A stretch of DNA of 22,314 bases from Spirochaetaceae bacterium (GCA_031255315.1 JAIRSS010000009.1:1-22314), one strand, 5' to 3'; positions 1 to 8,754 are shown, counted from the first letter of the stretch. The notes: generated by a model not told the origin, from the letters alone. Translations and numbers: made by a program.

Positions 1-2
1 TA

Positions 3-143
3 GAACTGGACTCCGATGATGACGGCGGCAGGGACAACAACGCCCTTATTGAGTCCTATCTTGAACGGGGAAGCTACTATGCCAAAGTATCCCAGTACGG
101 CAGCAACTACGGGGAGTACTCGTTCTATCTGCGCCGACGGTAA
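3..143 (+). CDS. C-terminal end of a protein with a pre-peptidase-like (PPC) beta domain (5' cut)
   Basis: Only the last 46 codons are inside the window, ending at TAA 141-143; the frame is open to the left edge. The peptide starts with an acidic Asp/Gly run (LDSDDDGG), continues with NALIESYLERGSYYAKVSQY and ends in YGEYSFYLRRR. This layout (Asp-rich loop, 'L..G.YY..V..Y', then 'G.Y...') resembles the final strands of bacterial pre-peptidase C-terminal domains, found at the ends of secreted or surface proteins. The remainder is missing, so no enzyme function can be given. Base composition is like the flanking DNA. Confidence in the frame is good; the domain call is a pattern match by eye. 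Confidence 0.6.
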   Translation, partial: ELDSDDDGGRDNNALIESYLERGSYYAKVSQYGSNYGEYSFYLRRR

Positions 144-146
144 GAG

Positions 147-172
147 GATCCCGGCGCGTCCGGCGCCGGATC
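147..172 (+). terminator. Strong GC-rich hairpin just after the first gene
   Basis: Three bases after the stop codon, GATCCCGGCGC (147-157) pairs with GCGCCGGATC (163-172), giving a 10-bp stem with one bulged C and a 5-base loop. No T run follows, so it is not a textbook intrinsic terminator. It may still end or protect the upstream transcript. The rest of 173-263 shows no gene. Confidence 0.35.
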
Positions 173-263
173 AGGGCATCCGGCAGGACATTGAGGCGCA
201 GGAACATTCATCTTTTCTCCTTTGTTTTATATGCCCTGGCTCTGTAGCGTCTCCCGCGTTCCA

Positions 264-293
264 TTGACAGAAAAGCCGCAATTAGGGTATATT
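264..293 (+). promoter_or_regulatory. Candidate sigma70-type promoter for the tRNA-tig operon
   Basis: A perfect TTGACA (264-269) is followed after 18 bases by TATATT (288-293, five of six matches to TATAAT), placing a start near 300, about 48 bases before tRNA-Leu. A weaker second pair lies downstream: TTGATT at 302-307, then 17 bases, then GATATT at 325-330. Both point into the two tRNA genes and onward to tig. This is sequence matching only. Confidence 0.5.
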
Positions 294-347
294 AGCCTTA
301 CTTGATTTGTGGTAGCTGCTGTATGATATTTGCTTGTTATTAACAGC

Positions 348-428
348 GCGAGAGTGGTGAAATTGGTAGACACGCCAGACTTAGGATCTGGTGCCGCAGG
401 CATAAGGGTTCAAGTCCCTTCTCTCGCA
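348..428 (+). tRNA. tRNA-Leu (anticodon UAG)
   Basis: The acceptor arm GCGAGAG (348-354) pairs with CTCTCGC (421-427), followed by discriminator A. The anticodon stem CCAGA/TCTGG encloses CTTAGGA, giving anticodon UAG (reads CUA and other CUN leucine codons). A long variable arm marks it as class II. The T stem AAGGG/CCCTT encloses TTCAAGT. No CCA is encoded, so CCA must be added by nucleotidyltransferase. Confidence 0.95.
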
Positions 429-477
429 GAGGATGGGAGATAAAGATGCAGGAGCGGCTTTTTCGTATGTAAAACGC

Positions 478-549
478 GCGGGAATAGCTCAGTGGTAGAG
501 CGCCACCTTGCCAAGGTGGATGTCGCGGGTCCGACTCCCGTTTCCCGCT
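478..549 (+). tRNA. tRNA-Gly (anticodon GCC)
   Basis: The acceptor arm GCGGGAA (478-484) pairs with TTCCCGC (542-548), with discriminator T as is usual for bacterial tRNA-Gly. The anticodon stem CCACC/GGTGG encloses TTGCCAA, giving GCC (reads GGC and GGU). The T arm contains GGTCCGACTCCCG. CCA is not encoded. It lies 49 bases after tRNA-Leu and 41 bases before tig, with no visible terminator on either side. Confidence 0.95.
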
Positions 550-590
550 TAGATTGAAAAAATATTTATTACAAGGCAAAGAGGAAACAA

Positions 591-1961
591 GTGACTATAA
601 CCAGAGAATTCAAGCAGCTTGAACATTCGGCGCTGCAGCTTACCCTTACCATCGGTAAAAATGATGTTTGTTCTGAATACGACGAGCTTATTGCCAATTA
701 CCGCAAGACCCTTCAAATCCCCGGTTTCAGGAAGGGGAAGATCCCCAGAGATGTTCTGATCCGGAAATTTGGCGACGCGTTTAAGGGGGAAACCCTGGAG
801 AAAATTGTTGAAAAGGCAATAAAGACGGTTTTTGATGATGAGTCCTTCCCGAAAGAGAATCGTCCTCTTGCGTATTCCATCCCGCAGCTTGAGGATAAGG
901 ACCTGAAATTAGACATCGACAAGGATCTGACGTTCTCTGTAGTCTACGATGTTTTTCCCCGGATCGTGGTGGGCCCGTGGAAGGGTCTTGAGGTTGAAAC
1001 GCCGGATGTGGAAATTTCCGCGGAAGATATGGATCGGGAATTAGATATCCTTAGAGAACGGAACGCCGTCGTTCTGGATAAGGACGATGAGGCTGCGGCG
1101 GCCGCGGGTGATGTGGTCACCGTGAATTACGCGGAAATCTCCGAGGCGGGAGAAGTTGTTCCCGGTACGGAACGGCAGGATTTTGTTTTTACCCTGGGAA
1201 CGGGGTATAATATCTTTAAATTTGACGATGAAGTTACGGGGATGAAGAAAGGGGAAACCAGGGACATCGACAAGAGCTATCCGGAAGATTTTGAGCATAC
1301 GGACCTTGCCGGAAAGACCAAAAAAATCCGGGTAACGCTTACGGCTCTGAAAGAGAAGCAGCTTCCGGAATTGGATGATGATCTGGCTCAGGATGTGAAT
1401 GAAAAGTTCACGACGCTGGAAGACCTTAAAAACAGCATCAGAGAACGGCTTACCCGGGACCTTGAAAAGAAACTGCGGGAAATCGCCATCGGCAAACTCA
1501 TGGAAAAAATTCGGGAGAGTACCCCGATGGATGTTCCCGAATCTATGATTCAGATTGAACTGGAAAATCAGTGGCAGAATCTGGCCCGGCAGTTTAAGAC
1601 GGCCCCGGATGTACTCGCGAAAAACATGGAGAAAGCCGGTAATTCCAAAGATTTCATTGTCGAAGGCTGGCGGCCTGACGCTCTGAAAGCCATTCAAAAC
1701 CGCCTTATCGTGGAAACCCTCATGCAGGACGCGGGTACAGACGCCGGCGGCGAGGATATTGAGAAGGAATTTGAAGCCCAGTCCCGGGAAGCCGGCGTAT
1801 CGGTAGATGAAATAAAAAAATATTATGAATCCGATCAGATGAGCGGGTATCTTAAAGAACAAATAAAAGAACAGAAATTTTTTGATCTTTTATTATCAGA
1901 AAACACGATTAAAAAGGGGAACCATATAAAATACCTAGACTTGGTATTAAATAATGGTTAA
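591..1961 (+). CDS. tig: Trigger factor, ribosome-associated chaperone and peptidyl-prolyl isomerase
   Basis: This 456-residue protein has the three-part trigger factor layout. The N-terminal ribosome-binding domain carries the signature GFRKGK at residues 45-50, which contacts the ribosome by the tunnel exit. An FKBP-like isomerase domain follows (about 165-250, with VTVNY, TLGTGYNIF and GMKKGE). A long helical C-terminal chaperone domain completes it. Trigger factor shields nascent chains in the cytoplasm. Translation starts at GTG 591, preceded by a good GAGGAA site at 581-586. It is the first protein gene of tig-clpP-clpX-lon, a widespread order linking folding to proteolysis, and only 9 bases separate it from clpP. 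Length is slightly above the roughly 430 residues of E. coli. The large antisense reading frame across it is a codon-bias shadow. Confidence 0.96.
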   Translation: MTITREFKQLEHSALQLTLTIGKNDVCSEYDELIANYRKTLQIPGFRKGKIPRDVLIRKFGDAFKGETLEKIVEKAIKTVFDDESFPKENRPLAYSIPQLEDKDLKLDIDKDLTFSVVYDVFPRIVVGPWKGLEVETPDVEISAEDMDRELDILRERNAVVLDKDDEAAAAAGDVVTVNYAEISEAGEVVPGTERQDFVFTLGTGYNIFKFDDEVTGMKKGETRDIDKSYPEDFEHTDLAGKTKKIRVTLTALKEKQLPELDDDLAQDVNEKFTTLEDLKNSIRERLTRDLEKKLREIAIGKLMEKIRESTPMDVPESMIQIELENQWQNLARQFKTAPDVLAKNMEKAGNSKDFIVEGWRPDALKAIQNRLIVETLMQDAGTDAGGEDIEKEFEAQSREAGVSVDEIKKYYESDQMSGYLKEQIKEQKFFDLLLSENTIKKGNHIKYLDLVLNNG

Positions 1962-1970
1962 ATTGTATAC

Positions 1971-2576
1971 ATGACTGAAAAAATGAATTCCCTTGTACCG
2001 ATTGTGGTTGAACAAACGGGAGTCGGCGAGCGTTCATATGATATTTATTCCCGTCTCCTTAAAGACCGGATAGTTTTTTTGGATGGAGAGATCAACGATA
2101 TTACCGCGGATCTTGTAGTGGCCCAGCTCCTCTTCTTGGACGGTCAGGATACCGAAAAAGATATTAATTTGTACGTCAATTCCCCCGGCGGATCGGTAAC
2201 CGCCGGGCTTGCCATTTACGATACCATGCAGTATGTAAAATGCGATGTTCAGACCATTTGTCTGGGGCAGGCGGCCAGTATGGCGGCGTTGATCCTCACC
2301 GCGGGTACGGCGGGGAAACGGTTTGTGCTGCCCTCTTCGCGGGTGCTCATTCACCAGCCCTGGGGGGGCGCTCAAGGCCAGGCCCGGGACATCGGCATAC
2401 AGGCAAAGGAGATCGTCCGCCTTAAAAAGTTGACGATTGACTATTTCGCCCTGCATACCGGGAGGGATGTGGAAACTATCGCCCGGGACATGGAACGGGA
2501 TTTTTATATGCCCGCCGTTGAGGCGGTTGCCTATGGCGTGGCGGATCGCGTGCTTACGAGGGAAAAAAATGGCTAA
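1971..2576 (+). CDS. clpP: ATP-dependent Clp protease proteolytic subunit ClpP
   Basis: This 201-residue serine peptidase has the full catalytic triad: Ser103 in GQAASMAA, His128 in LIHQPWGG and Asp177 in RDFYM. The spacings of 25 and 49 residues match the family. The substrate-binding loop [10 protein letters not shown] lies at 70-79. ClpP forms a double heptameric barrel that degrades proteins fed by ClpX, encoded next. A short N-terminal stretch could be processed. The ATG lies 9 bases after the tig stop and lacks a clear Shine-Dalgarno sequence (the upstream bases are AT-rich), so translation probably depends on coupling to tig. The last eight bases, ATGGCTAA, also contain the clpX start codon. 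Confidence 0.97.
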   Translation: MTEKMNSLVPIVVEQTGVGERSYDIYSRLLKDRIVFLDGEINDITADLVVAQLLFLDGQDTEKDINLYVNSPGGSVTAGLAIYDTMQYVKCDVQTICLGQAASMAALILTAGTAGKRFVLPSSRVLIHQPWGGAQGQARDIGIQAKEIVRLKKLTIDYFALHTGRDVETIARDMERDFYMPAVEAVAYGVADRVLTREKNG

Positions 2577-3822
2577 ACTGCGTAATGGTTCCGGCGGGCT
2601 TGAACGGATATGCTCTTTCTGCGGAAAAAGCGCCGATATGGCGCGGCGTCTCATCGCGGGACCGAACGACGTATTTATCTGCGATGAATGTGTGGAAGTA
2701 TGCCGGAAAATTTTAGCTGAAGAGGAGCATGAGCTTTCCGCCCAGTTTACCGGCGATATCCCCACTCCCCGGGAAATTAAGGCCTATCTTGATATGTTCA
2801 TTATCGGTCAAGATGACGCGAAAAAAGCTCTGTCCGTGGCGGTGTACAATCATTACAAACGGATTGCCAATCCCGCGCGGGAGCCTGAGGATGTAGAAAT
2901 AGAAAAATCGAATGTCCTCCTTGTGGGTCCCACCGGAACGGGTAAAACCCTGCTGGCAAAGACCTTGGCGAAGAAACTCAAAGTTCCGTTTGCCATTGTA
3001 GATGCTACAACCCTGACCGAAGCCGGGTATGTGGGTGAAGATGTGGAAAACATACTGCTCAAACTCATCCAGAACGCGGGGAGCAACGTCCCCGCGGCGG
3101 AGCGGGGGATAGTCTATATTGACGAGATCGACAAGATAGCCCGAAAGGGAGAAAATATTTCGATTACCCGGGATGTATCCGGTGAAGGGGTGCAGCAGGC
3201 CCTTCTCAAGATCATTGAGGGGACAGTCGCGTCGGTACCGCCCCAGGGCGGGCGGAAGCATCCCAATCAAGAAATGATCCGTATCGACACCACCGACATC
3301 CTCTTTATCTGCGGCGGCGCTTTCGTGGGCCTGGATAAGTTTATTGAAAAACGGGTAGTCCAGCATCCTATGGGCTTCGGCGCGGATATTCGAGACAGCA
3401 AGAACCGGAATTTGAAAGAACTTTACGCATCGCTTCATCCGGATGATCTTATCCATTTCGGAATGATCCCCGAATTCATAGGCCGCCTTCCTATTACGGT
3501 TTGTCTTGAGGAACTGAACCGGGATGATCTCAAACGGATCATTACGGAGCCGAAAAACGCCATTGTTAAGCAATATCAGGCTTCCTTAGCCATAGATGAC
3601 GTTCAGTTGGAATTCACCGACGGGGCCATTGACGCCATTGCGGATACGGCGATCAAACAGAAAACCGGCGCCCGGGGGTTGCGGGCCATTGTGGAACGGC
3701 TTATGACGGATATTATGTTTGATATCCCATCCATGAAAGGGGAGAAGCGGGTGGTTATCACTCAAAACGTGGTAGAAAAATCCGATCCCCCTGAAGTCCA
3801 TCCAATTCAGAAAAGCGCATGA
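2569..3822 (+). CDS. clpX: ATP-dependent Clp protease unfoldase ClpX
   Basis: This 417-residue AAA+ unfoldase recognises, unfolds and threads substrates into ClpP. A C4 zinc-binding domain uses Cys15, Cys18, Cys38 and Cys41. Walker A is GPTGTGKT at 120-127, pore loop GYVG at 153-156, Walker B IVYIDE at 181-186, RKH loop at 229-231, and sensor II Arg in GARG at 367-370. The ClpP-docking tripeptide, usually IGF or LGF, reads MGF at 268-270. The start is ATG 2569, not the in-frame ATG at 2437 inside clpP, because conserved sequence begins here and GAGGG lies just upstream. It overlaps clpP by 8 bases and lon by 4 (ATGA), so the three are probably translationally coupled. Confidence 0.97.
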   Translation: MAKLRNGSGGLERICSFCGKSADMARRLIAGPNDVFICDECVEVCRKILAEEEHELSAQFTGDIPTPREIKAYLDMFIIGQDDAKKALSVAVYNHYKRIANPAREPEDVEIEKSNVLLVGPTGTGKTLLAKTLAKKLKVPFAIVDATTLTEAGYVGEDVENILLKLIQNAGSNVPAAERGIVYIDEIDKIARKGENISITRDVSGEGVQQALLKIIEGTVASVPPQGGRKHPNQEMIRIDTTDILFICGGAFVGLDKFIEKRVVQHPMGFGADIRDSKNRNLKELYASLHPDDLIHFGMIPEFIGRLPITVCLEELNRDDLKRIITEPKNAIVKQYQASLAIDDVQLEFTDGAIDAIADTAIKQKTGARGLRAIVERLMTDIMFDIPSMKGEKRVVITQNVVEKSDPPEVHPIQKSA

Positions 3823-6491
3823 AATTCAACCGGGGTTCAAAACTCTTTGGAGTCTCAAAAATCCCGGGGAGTTCTTTATTCTCGCCGGTTCTGAAACGTG
3901 AACCTGCCATTGAAGAATTGCCGCTGCTTCCCCTGAGGGAGCTGGTATTATTTCCCCAGACGGTTATCCCCATGTTTGTTACGTACAAAAACGGGATTGC
4001 GGCGGTAGATGCGGCCCTAGCCCGGGGCGACTTTCGGCTCTTCGCCGTCTGCCTTAAGCCCGCCGGGGAAGGCGGGCGGTCCCCCGGTCTTGACGGGAGT
4101 TCAGGTGATGGAGGATTCGCGAAGGGCTTGTCCGCGTCGCCCGTGCGAAGGCTGCGGAAAAGCGGCAGGAGCGGATTTCAGCGGAGCGTGGGTGACGGAG
4201 ACCCCGGCAGTTCCGGCTGCTCGGGAGAACCTTTCCCGGCGGGGACGGTGATCCGGATCATCCAGCATCTGAAGCTGCCCGACAACACCTACCGGGTGGT
4301 GCTTCAGGGTGAATACCGGGCGGCTATCGTTTCTATTACGGAGCAGCAAACCTGCCAGGCTGCCAGGATCAAGCCTATAGCCTGTACCGGTCCCGGCGAC
4401 ATGGAAGATCCCGCAATCGCGGCCCTGGTCCGGGCGGTACAAGGATCATTCGTTCAATATGCGGAATTTTCCAAAAAAGTAAGCACGGAAACATTGACGG
4501 CGGTGGAAAAGACCGAAAGCCCTGAACGGCTTGGGAATCTCATCGGCAACAGTATTTCTGTCAAGGCTGAACAAAAGGTAGAACTTCTGCGCATAGAGGA
4601 CACGGCTGAACGGCTGGAAAAACTTCTTGAAATGCTGGAAATGGAAAATGAAATTTTCGGCATACAGAAAAACATCAGCGGAAAAGTCAAAAGCCGGATG
4701 GAAAAAAATCAGCGGGAATACATCCTTCAGGAACAGCTCAAAGAAATCAACAAGGAGTTGGGGACGGCTTCCGGGGAGGATGAATTCGCCGATCTGGAGA
4801 AGGCCGTTACCGGCAGAAATCCTCCGGAGGAGGTGCTTCTTAAAGCCCGGAAAGAGATCGGGCGGCTCAGAAAACTCCAGCCTTTTTCCCCTGAGGCGGG
4901 GGTACACCGGGGCTACCTGGAATGGATAGCCGACCTTCCCTGGAGTGAATCCAGTATGGATTCCGGGGATCTGACGCTGGCGGAACATATCCTCAACGAG
5001 GATCATTTCAATATGCAAAAGGCCAAAGAGCGCATCCTGGAATTTATCGCGGTCAGGGAGCTTACCGCCCGGGGACAGGCGCCAGCCGGGATCAAAGGAC
5101 CCATTCTCTGTTTTGTAGGCCCTCCGGGAACCGGGAAAACGAGTCTCGGCAAGTCGGTGGCCCGCGCTTTGGGGCGGCGCTTCATTAGGATTTCCCTGGG
5201 CGGCGTGCGGGATGAGGCTGAGATACGGGGGCACCGGAAAACCTATGTGGGCGCCCTGCCGGGGAAGATCATCCAGTCCATGCGCAAGGCGGGAACGACG
5301 AACCCTGTGTTCCTGTTAGATGAGATCGACAAGCTTTCAAGCGATTTCCGGGGAGACCCGGCCTCGGCTCTTCTTGAGGTTCTGGATCCGGAGCAGAATT
5401 CGACGTTTACTGATCATTACCTGGAAGTTCCGTATGATCTCTCCAAAGTGCTTTTCATTGCCACCGCCAATTCCTTGCATACCATCCCCTATCCCCTCTT
5501 GGATAGAATGGAGATCATCGAGATTCCCGGATACGGGGAACTGGAAAAGCTCGCCATTGCCCGGCATTTTCTTATCCCCAAGGAGCTTGAAGAGAACGGG
5601 CTGGGAAGCGCCAATATCGCCTTCGCGGATGAGGCGGTTCTGGACATTATCAGGCACTGGACGATGGAATCCGGGGTCCGGGGACTGGAACGGGAGATTG
5701 CCCGGTGTGTCAGGCGTATCGCCCGAGACGCGGTTCAAAAGGAGTATGGGAAAACCCCAGATAACCCCGTCGCTTCTTACAAAAAGACGATTCACCGGGA
5801 CAGCCTGGAAAAACTTCTGGGCCGGCGTAAGTATAAGAACAGCTTCGTGTATACGGAAGCCAGAATTGGCGTTTCCTATGGCTTGGCCTGGACTGAAACC
5901 GGGGGCGCCATGCTGCCGGTAGAAACCGTCGCCTTTGAGGGAACCGGCGAACTCATCATGACCGGGAACTTGGGGGATGTGATGAAGGAAAGCGCCCGTA
6001 TCGCGCTGTCATATCTACGAAGCGTACAATCCCGGTATGCCTTTGCGATTAAAGATATAGGGAAGATGGATTTTCACATCCATGTTCCTGAAGGCGCCAT
6101 CCCCAAGGACGGGCCTTCGGCGGGTATAACCCTGGCGGTATCCCTGCTGTCCACCCTCTGTGCCACGCCTTCCAAGCCGGCTGTTGCCATGACCGGGGAG
6201 CTTACCCTGACCGGGCGCATCCTGCCGATAGGGGGGCTCAAGGAGAAGGTTCTGGCCGCTATCAGGAACGGCATGGAGAGGGTTCTCCTTCCGGCGGCTA
6301 ACCGGGAAGAGTGGGCTGAACTAGACAAAGAAATTAGCGGATCCATCCAAGCTGATTTTGTAGAAACTGCCGGCGAAGTTTTTGATAGCCTCTTTGACGG
6401 GACTATCCATTGTTTGCCGGCTTCAAAGATACCTATTTCAAAAAGAGTCTCCTCACGGAAACGGGGGACAAACAAGGCCGAGTCCGGGTAA
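3819..6491 (+). CDS. lon: ATP-dependent protease Lon (LonA type)
   Basis: This 890-residue protease degrades misfolded and regulatory proteins in the cytoplasm. The N-terminal substrate-binding domain starts near residue 34 ([20 protein letters not shown]). A coiled-coil region lies near 270-300. The AAA+ module has Walker A GPPGTGKT at 434-441 and Walker B FLLDE at 498-502. The C-terminal peptidase domain has the Ser-Lys dyad Ser767 (PKDGPSAG) and Lys810 (GGLKEK); the 43-residue spacing matches E. coli Lon. It is about 100 residues longer than E. coli Lon, from an N-terminal extension of about 30 residues, a Gly/Ser/Arg-rich insert at about 81-138 and a basic tail. Start ATG 3819 overlaps the clpX stop. 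It is the last gene of the operon. Confidence 0.96.
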   Translation: MKFNRGSKLFGVSKIPGSSLFSPVLKREPAIEELPLLPLRELVLFPQTVIPMFVTYKNGIAAVDAALARGDFRLFAVCLKPAGEGGRSPGLDGSSGDGGFAKGLSASPVRRLRKSGRSGFQRSVGDGDPGSSGCSGEPFPAGTVIRIIQHLKLPDNTYRVVLQGEYRAAIVSITEQQTCQAARIKPIACTGPGDMEDPAIAALVRAVQGSFVQYAEFSKKVSTETLTAVEKTESPERLGNLIGNSISVKAEQKVELLRIEDTAERLEKLLEMLEMENEIFGIQKNISGKVKSRMEKNQREYILQEQLKEINKELGTASGEDEFADLEKAVTGRNPPEEVLLKARKEIGRLRKLQPFSPEAGVHRGYLEWIADLPWSESSMDSGDLTLAEHILNEDHFNMQKAKERILEFIAVRELTARGQAPAGIKGPILCFVGPPGTGKTSLGKSVARALGRRFIRISLGGVRDEAEIRGHRKTYVGALPGKIIQSMRKAGTTNPVFLLDEIDKLSSDFRGDPASALLEVLDPEQNSTFTDHYLEVPYDLSKVLFIATANSLHTIPYPLLDRMEIIEIPGYGELEKLAIARHFLIPKELEENGLGSANIAFADEAVLDIIRHWTMESGVRGLEREIARCVRRIARDAVQKEYGKTPDNPVASYKKTIHRDSLEKLLGRRKYKNSFVYTEARIGVSYGLAWTETGGAMLPVETVAFEGTGELIMTGNLGDVMKESARIALSYLRSVQSRYAFAIKDIGKMDFHIHVPEGAIPKDGPSAGITLAVSLLSTLCATPSKPAVAMTGELTLTGRILPIGGLKEKVLAAIRNGMERVLLPAANREEWAELDKEISGSIQADFVETAGEVFDSLFDGTIHCLPASKIPISKRVSSRKRGTNKAESG
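4059..4232 (+). other. Low-complexity insert within the Lon N-terminal domain
   Basis: This stretch encodes Lon residues 81-138, rich in Gly, Ser, Arg and Pro. Family members normally have a short linker here between 'LFAV' and 'GTVIRIIQ'. Its left edge is a perfect 7-bp hairpin, GCCCGCC (4058-4064) against GGCGGGC (4071-4077). The reading frame is kept and all Lon domains follow intact, so the protein is probably functional with a surface loop here. Confidence 0.6.
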
Positions 6492-6535
6492 CAGCGGCAA
6501 CCCCGCAAGACGGTTCTTTTCCCTTACGGTCCCCA

Positions 6536-6592
6536 GATTACGCGGATTTTCACCGGTTACGAACCCATTTGATACAAAGAATCCGTGTAATC
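6536..6592. repeat. Imperfect inverted repeat in the convergent lon/glycosyltransferase gap
   Basis: GATTACGCGGATT (6536-6548) and AATCCGTGTAATC (6580-6592) are inverted copies matching at 12 of 13 positions, separated by 31 bases. They lie in the 214-base gap (6492-6705) between the stop codons of lon and the minus-strand glycosyltransferase. The element could be a bidirectional transcription end or one copy of a dispersed intergenic repeat. No open frame with coding character was seen in the rest of the gap. Confidence 0.5.
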
Positions 6593-6705
6593 CGCGGACA
6601 GTTTTCTACCGTTGGTATACTCAAAAATGTTTTTTTATCAATGTTCAACGCTTGCACGGTACACCCCGCTGCCCCCATGTCCCGGGCCGCCCATCGGAAT
6701 TCATC

Positions 6706-7839
6706 CTAATTCCCGACGGTCTCCTGTATCACCGCGAGGGTGCGCTCGGCGCAACGGTCCCAGGAAAAGGCTTTGACCCGTTCCAGGCCAAGACTGCGGC
6801 ATTCCCGGTAAAGCTCGCGGTTAGTGGTGATGGCCACCATGCGGTCGGCCATATCCTCGCTGTTCCAGGGATCGAAATAGAGGGCCGCGTGTTCAGCGGT
6901 TTCCGGCAGGGAAGCGGCGCGGGCGCAGACTACCGGAACCCCAGAGGCCATAGCTTCCAGGACGCCTAAACCGAACCCTTCATAGAGGGAGGGAAACACC
7001 ACGAACTCCGCGCCTGAGTAGAGTTCCGGAAGACTCGTGGAAGGGAAATGGCCGGTGAAAAAAATATCGTTCCGGTAACGGCTTGCTGAGGCGGCGGCCT
7101 TTACCAGCGCCGCGCCGTGGCTGTCCGCGCCGGCCAGGACCAAACGGTGGGGATAATGGGTCCGATCTTTGAAGATTTCAAAGGCCTCAAACAGCCGCAC
7201 ATGGTTTTTTACCGGGTGATCAATACGAGACGCATAGAGGATGTAGGGCCGGCGGAAACTGAACGGCTGAATAAGGACGACGCTCTCCTCGTTTCGAGGG
7301 CGGGGATAGAAGGCGGCAAGGTCCACCCCATTGGGAATCACCTCAATGTGGGATTCTCTAATCCGCACCTTATCCACCAGTTCCTGCTTAACCCACTGAC
7401 TTACGGCAATGACCCGGTCCAGGTGGCGGAGAGACTTGGGGAACATCATACGGAGCGCCGGCCCCAGGTGTTCCCGCGTCTTCCTGGTTCCCCAGAAAAC
7501 CGCCATATCGTGGACCGTTCCTATAGACGGACAAGGAGACTTATAGGCCAGGCACCGGTGGGCGGCGGGAAAGAAACAGGCGTCGTAGTCCCTGCTTCGG
7601 GAAAATTTGGGATACTTAAAAAGGTGCCACAGGGTGTTAGCGGTTCTGCCGTTGATAGAACACCGGGGGATAAATTCCGTATCCGGGGCGGTCTGACTGA
7701 AAGCGAAACGGTCAAAATCCCAGCCGAATAACTCAATTCGGGCGCCGGAAGGGGGTATCCGTTTCAGGAGTTGGTTAAGGTAAACGCCAACACCCGATTT
7801 TCCGCCGTCACAGGCGAAGGTATCTATACCTATCTTCAA
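6706..7839 (-). CDS. Glycosyltransferase family 4 (GT-B fold), sugar acceptor unknown
   Basis: This 377-residue protein has the two Rossmann-like halves of GT-B enzymes. The N-terminal half starts MKIGIDTF with a Gly-rich GGKSGVGVYL loop. The hinge region has IAVSQW and IPNGVD (168-173). The nucleotide-sugar site has the GT4 E-x7-E motif, Glu287 and Glu295, within YEGFGLGVLEAMASGVPVV. It most resembles mannosyl- or glucosyltransferases of surface polysaccharide pathways; donor and acceptor cannot be read from sequence. No membrane segment is seen. The start is TTG at 7839, supported by a perfect AGGAGG 5 bases upstream and by conserved sequence beginning at once. It is last on this strand, 152 bases after plsC, so it may have its own promoter. 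Confidence 0.9.
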   Translation of the reverse strand: MKIGIDTFACDGGKSGVGVYLNQLLKRIPPSGARIELFGWDFDRFAFSQTAPDTEFIPRCSINGRTANTLWHLFKYPKFSRSRDYDACFFPAAHRCLAYKSPCPSIGTVHDMAVFWGTRKTREHLGPALRMMFPKSLRHLDRVIAVSQWVKQELVDKVRIRESHIEVIPNGVDLAAFYPRPRNEESVVLIQPFSFRRPYILYASRIDHPVKNHVRLFEAFEIFKDRTHYPHRLVLAGADSHGAALVKAAASASRYRNDIFFTGHFPSTSLPELYSGAEFVVFPSLYEGFGLGVLEAMASGVPVVCARAASLPETAEHAALYFDPWNSEDMADRMVAITTNRELYRECRSLGLERVKAFSWDRCAERTLAVIQETVGN

Positions 7840-7844
7840 GGATG

Positions 7845-7850
7845 CCTCCT
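7845..7850 (-). promoter_or_regulatory. Shine-Dalgarno AGGAGG that fixes the TTG start
   Basis: Read on the minus strand, AGGAGG is followed by CATCC and then TTG, a 5-base spacing. No ATG or GTG in frame fits the conserved N-terminus, so this site decides the start of the glycosyltransferase. Confidence 0.7.
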
Positions 7851-7857
7851 AAGGGTC

Positions 7858-7887
7858 ATCATACCATACCGAATCCCTCCGCAGCAA
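7858..7887 (-). promoter_or_regulatory. Candidate promoter of the glycosyltransferase gene
   Basis: On the minus strand TTGCTG (7887-7882), 18 bases, then TATGAT (7863-7858) match the -35 and -10 consensus at four and five of six positions. The predicted start would leave only a very short leader ending in the AGGAGG site. The remaining gap to plsC (7888-7991) is GC-rich with no gene recognised. Confidence 0.35.
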
Positions 7888-7991
7888 GCGCCGGGTTGTA
7901 CGGTTTACTTGCCGGCAAAACCGCGCGGCTGCGGGAACGGCTCCGTTATCACACGACGCGAGCGCGCTTTTACATCCCCGGGGTTGAAGGA

Positions 7992-8726
7992 TTAGCGCGC
8001 CCCGCCCTCCAGCGTATCCGCGATTACAGCCCGGACCTGTCCCGACAACGCCGAGCGCCGATCCGCCGCCGGAATATCCGCAGTATTGACGGGCTTGTGG
8101 AAAACCACCTGAACGGGATGGCTTTGAACGAACCCGGTCTTTTCAAAGACTTCATAGCTGCCGGTGATAGCTACCGGAACGATGGGAGCGCCGGAAAGGG
8201 TGGCGAGTTTGAAGGCCCCCGGACGGAAAGGAAGCATCCCCCGGCCTTTGCAGCGGTGCCCCTCGGGGAAGATGATCATAGCGCCTCCCGACTTGATGTG
8301 GTTGACCCCGGTCATAATGGAATTCACCGCCTTGCGGGGGGAATTCCTATCGATAAAGAGGCCCCCGATGAGGAGGATCCATATGTTCAGCAGGGGGATA
8401 AAGGACAGTTCCTTTTTCGCCACAAACCCGACGGGCCTGCCCGCGTAGGCTAGGAGGAGGACAATATCGAAGATACTGCCGTGGTTGCTGACAAAACAGA
8501 CGCCTCCCTGCCGGGGAATGTATTCTCTGCCGGAAACCGTTATGGGGCAGCCCACCAATTTGATAAGCGCCAAAGCCCAGCACCGGGCAATGGCATACAT
8601 TATGACATCGGCGTGTTTGTGAAACCCCAGGATGGTCAAAAGCAAAACGACGACGCCTCCGGGGATAACCAAAATCATCAAAAAACCCGCAAGGATAAAA
8701 ATTACGGCGGTTTTTACTCCTCTCAT
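7992..8726 (-). CDS. 1-acyl-sn-glycerol-3-phosphate acyltransferase (PlsC family)
   Basis: This 244-residue membrane enzyme likely transfers an acyl chain to lysophosphatidic acid to make phosphatidic acid for phospholipids. A hydrophobic N-terminal segment spans about 6-35. The four family blocks follow: NHGSIFD (81-87, catalytic His82 and Asp87), LFIDR (123-127), FPEGHR (153-158) and VPVAITG (183-189). The third block normally reads FPEGTR; here His replaces Thr. The frame is open far upstream into the HAD gene, so the start must be chosen. ATG 8726 has GTGAGG six bases before it; ATG 8732 and GTG 8738 are alternatives. It lies 28 bases after the HAD gene, in the same operon. Exact acyl or lysolipid specificity is not readable. 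Confidence 0.88.
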   Translation of the reverse strand: MRGVKTAVIFILAGFLMILVIPGGVVVLLLTILGFHKHADVIMYAIARCWALALIKLVGCPITVSGREYIPRQGGVCFVSNHGSIFDIVLLLAYAGRPVGFVAKKELSFIPLLNIWILLIGGLFIDRNSPRKAVNSIMTGVNHIKSGGAMIIFPEGHRCKGRGMLPFRPGAFKLATLSGAPIVPVAITGSYEVFEKTGFVQSHPVQVVFHKPVNTADIPAADRRSALSGQVRAVIADTLEGGAR

Positions 8727-8754
8727 ACGCATCCTCACTGTATCTTCTTTCGGT

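Noticed and set aside
16..267. 83-codon open frame at the left edge
   Set aside because: The frame overlapping it at 3-143 reads as a real domain end, whereas this one is compositionally random and crosses the hairpin and promoter region.
1041..1862. Long antisense open frame (273 codons) across tig
   Set aside because: It lies wholly opposite a certain trigger factor gene, has no family character and follows from codon bias; the same holds for the long antisense frames over clpX, lon, mfd and the ABC genes.
2437..2568. Upstream ATG giving ClpX 44 more residues
   Set aside because: The extra part overlaps clpP coding sequence and has no ClpX character; conserved sequence begins at ATG 2569 with a nearby GAGGG.
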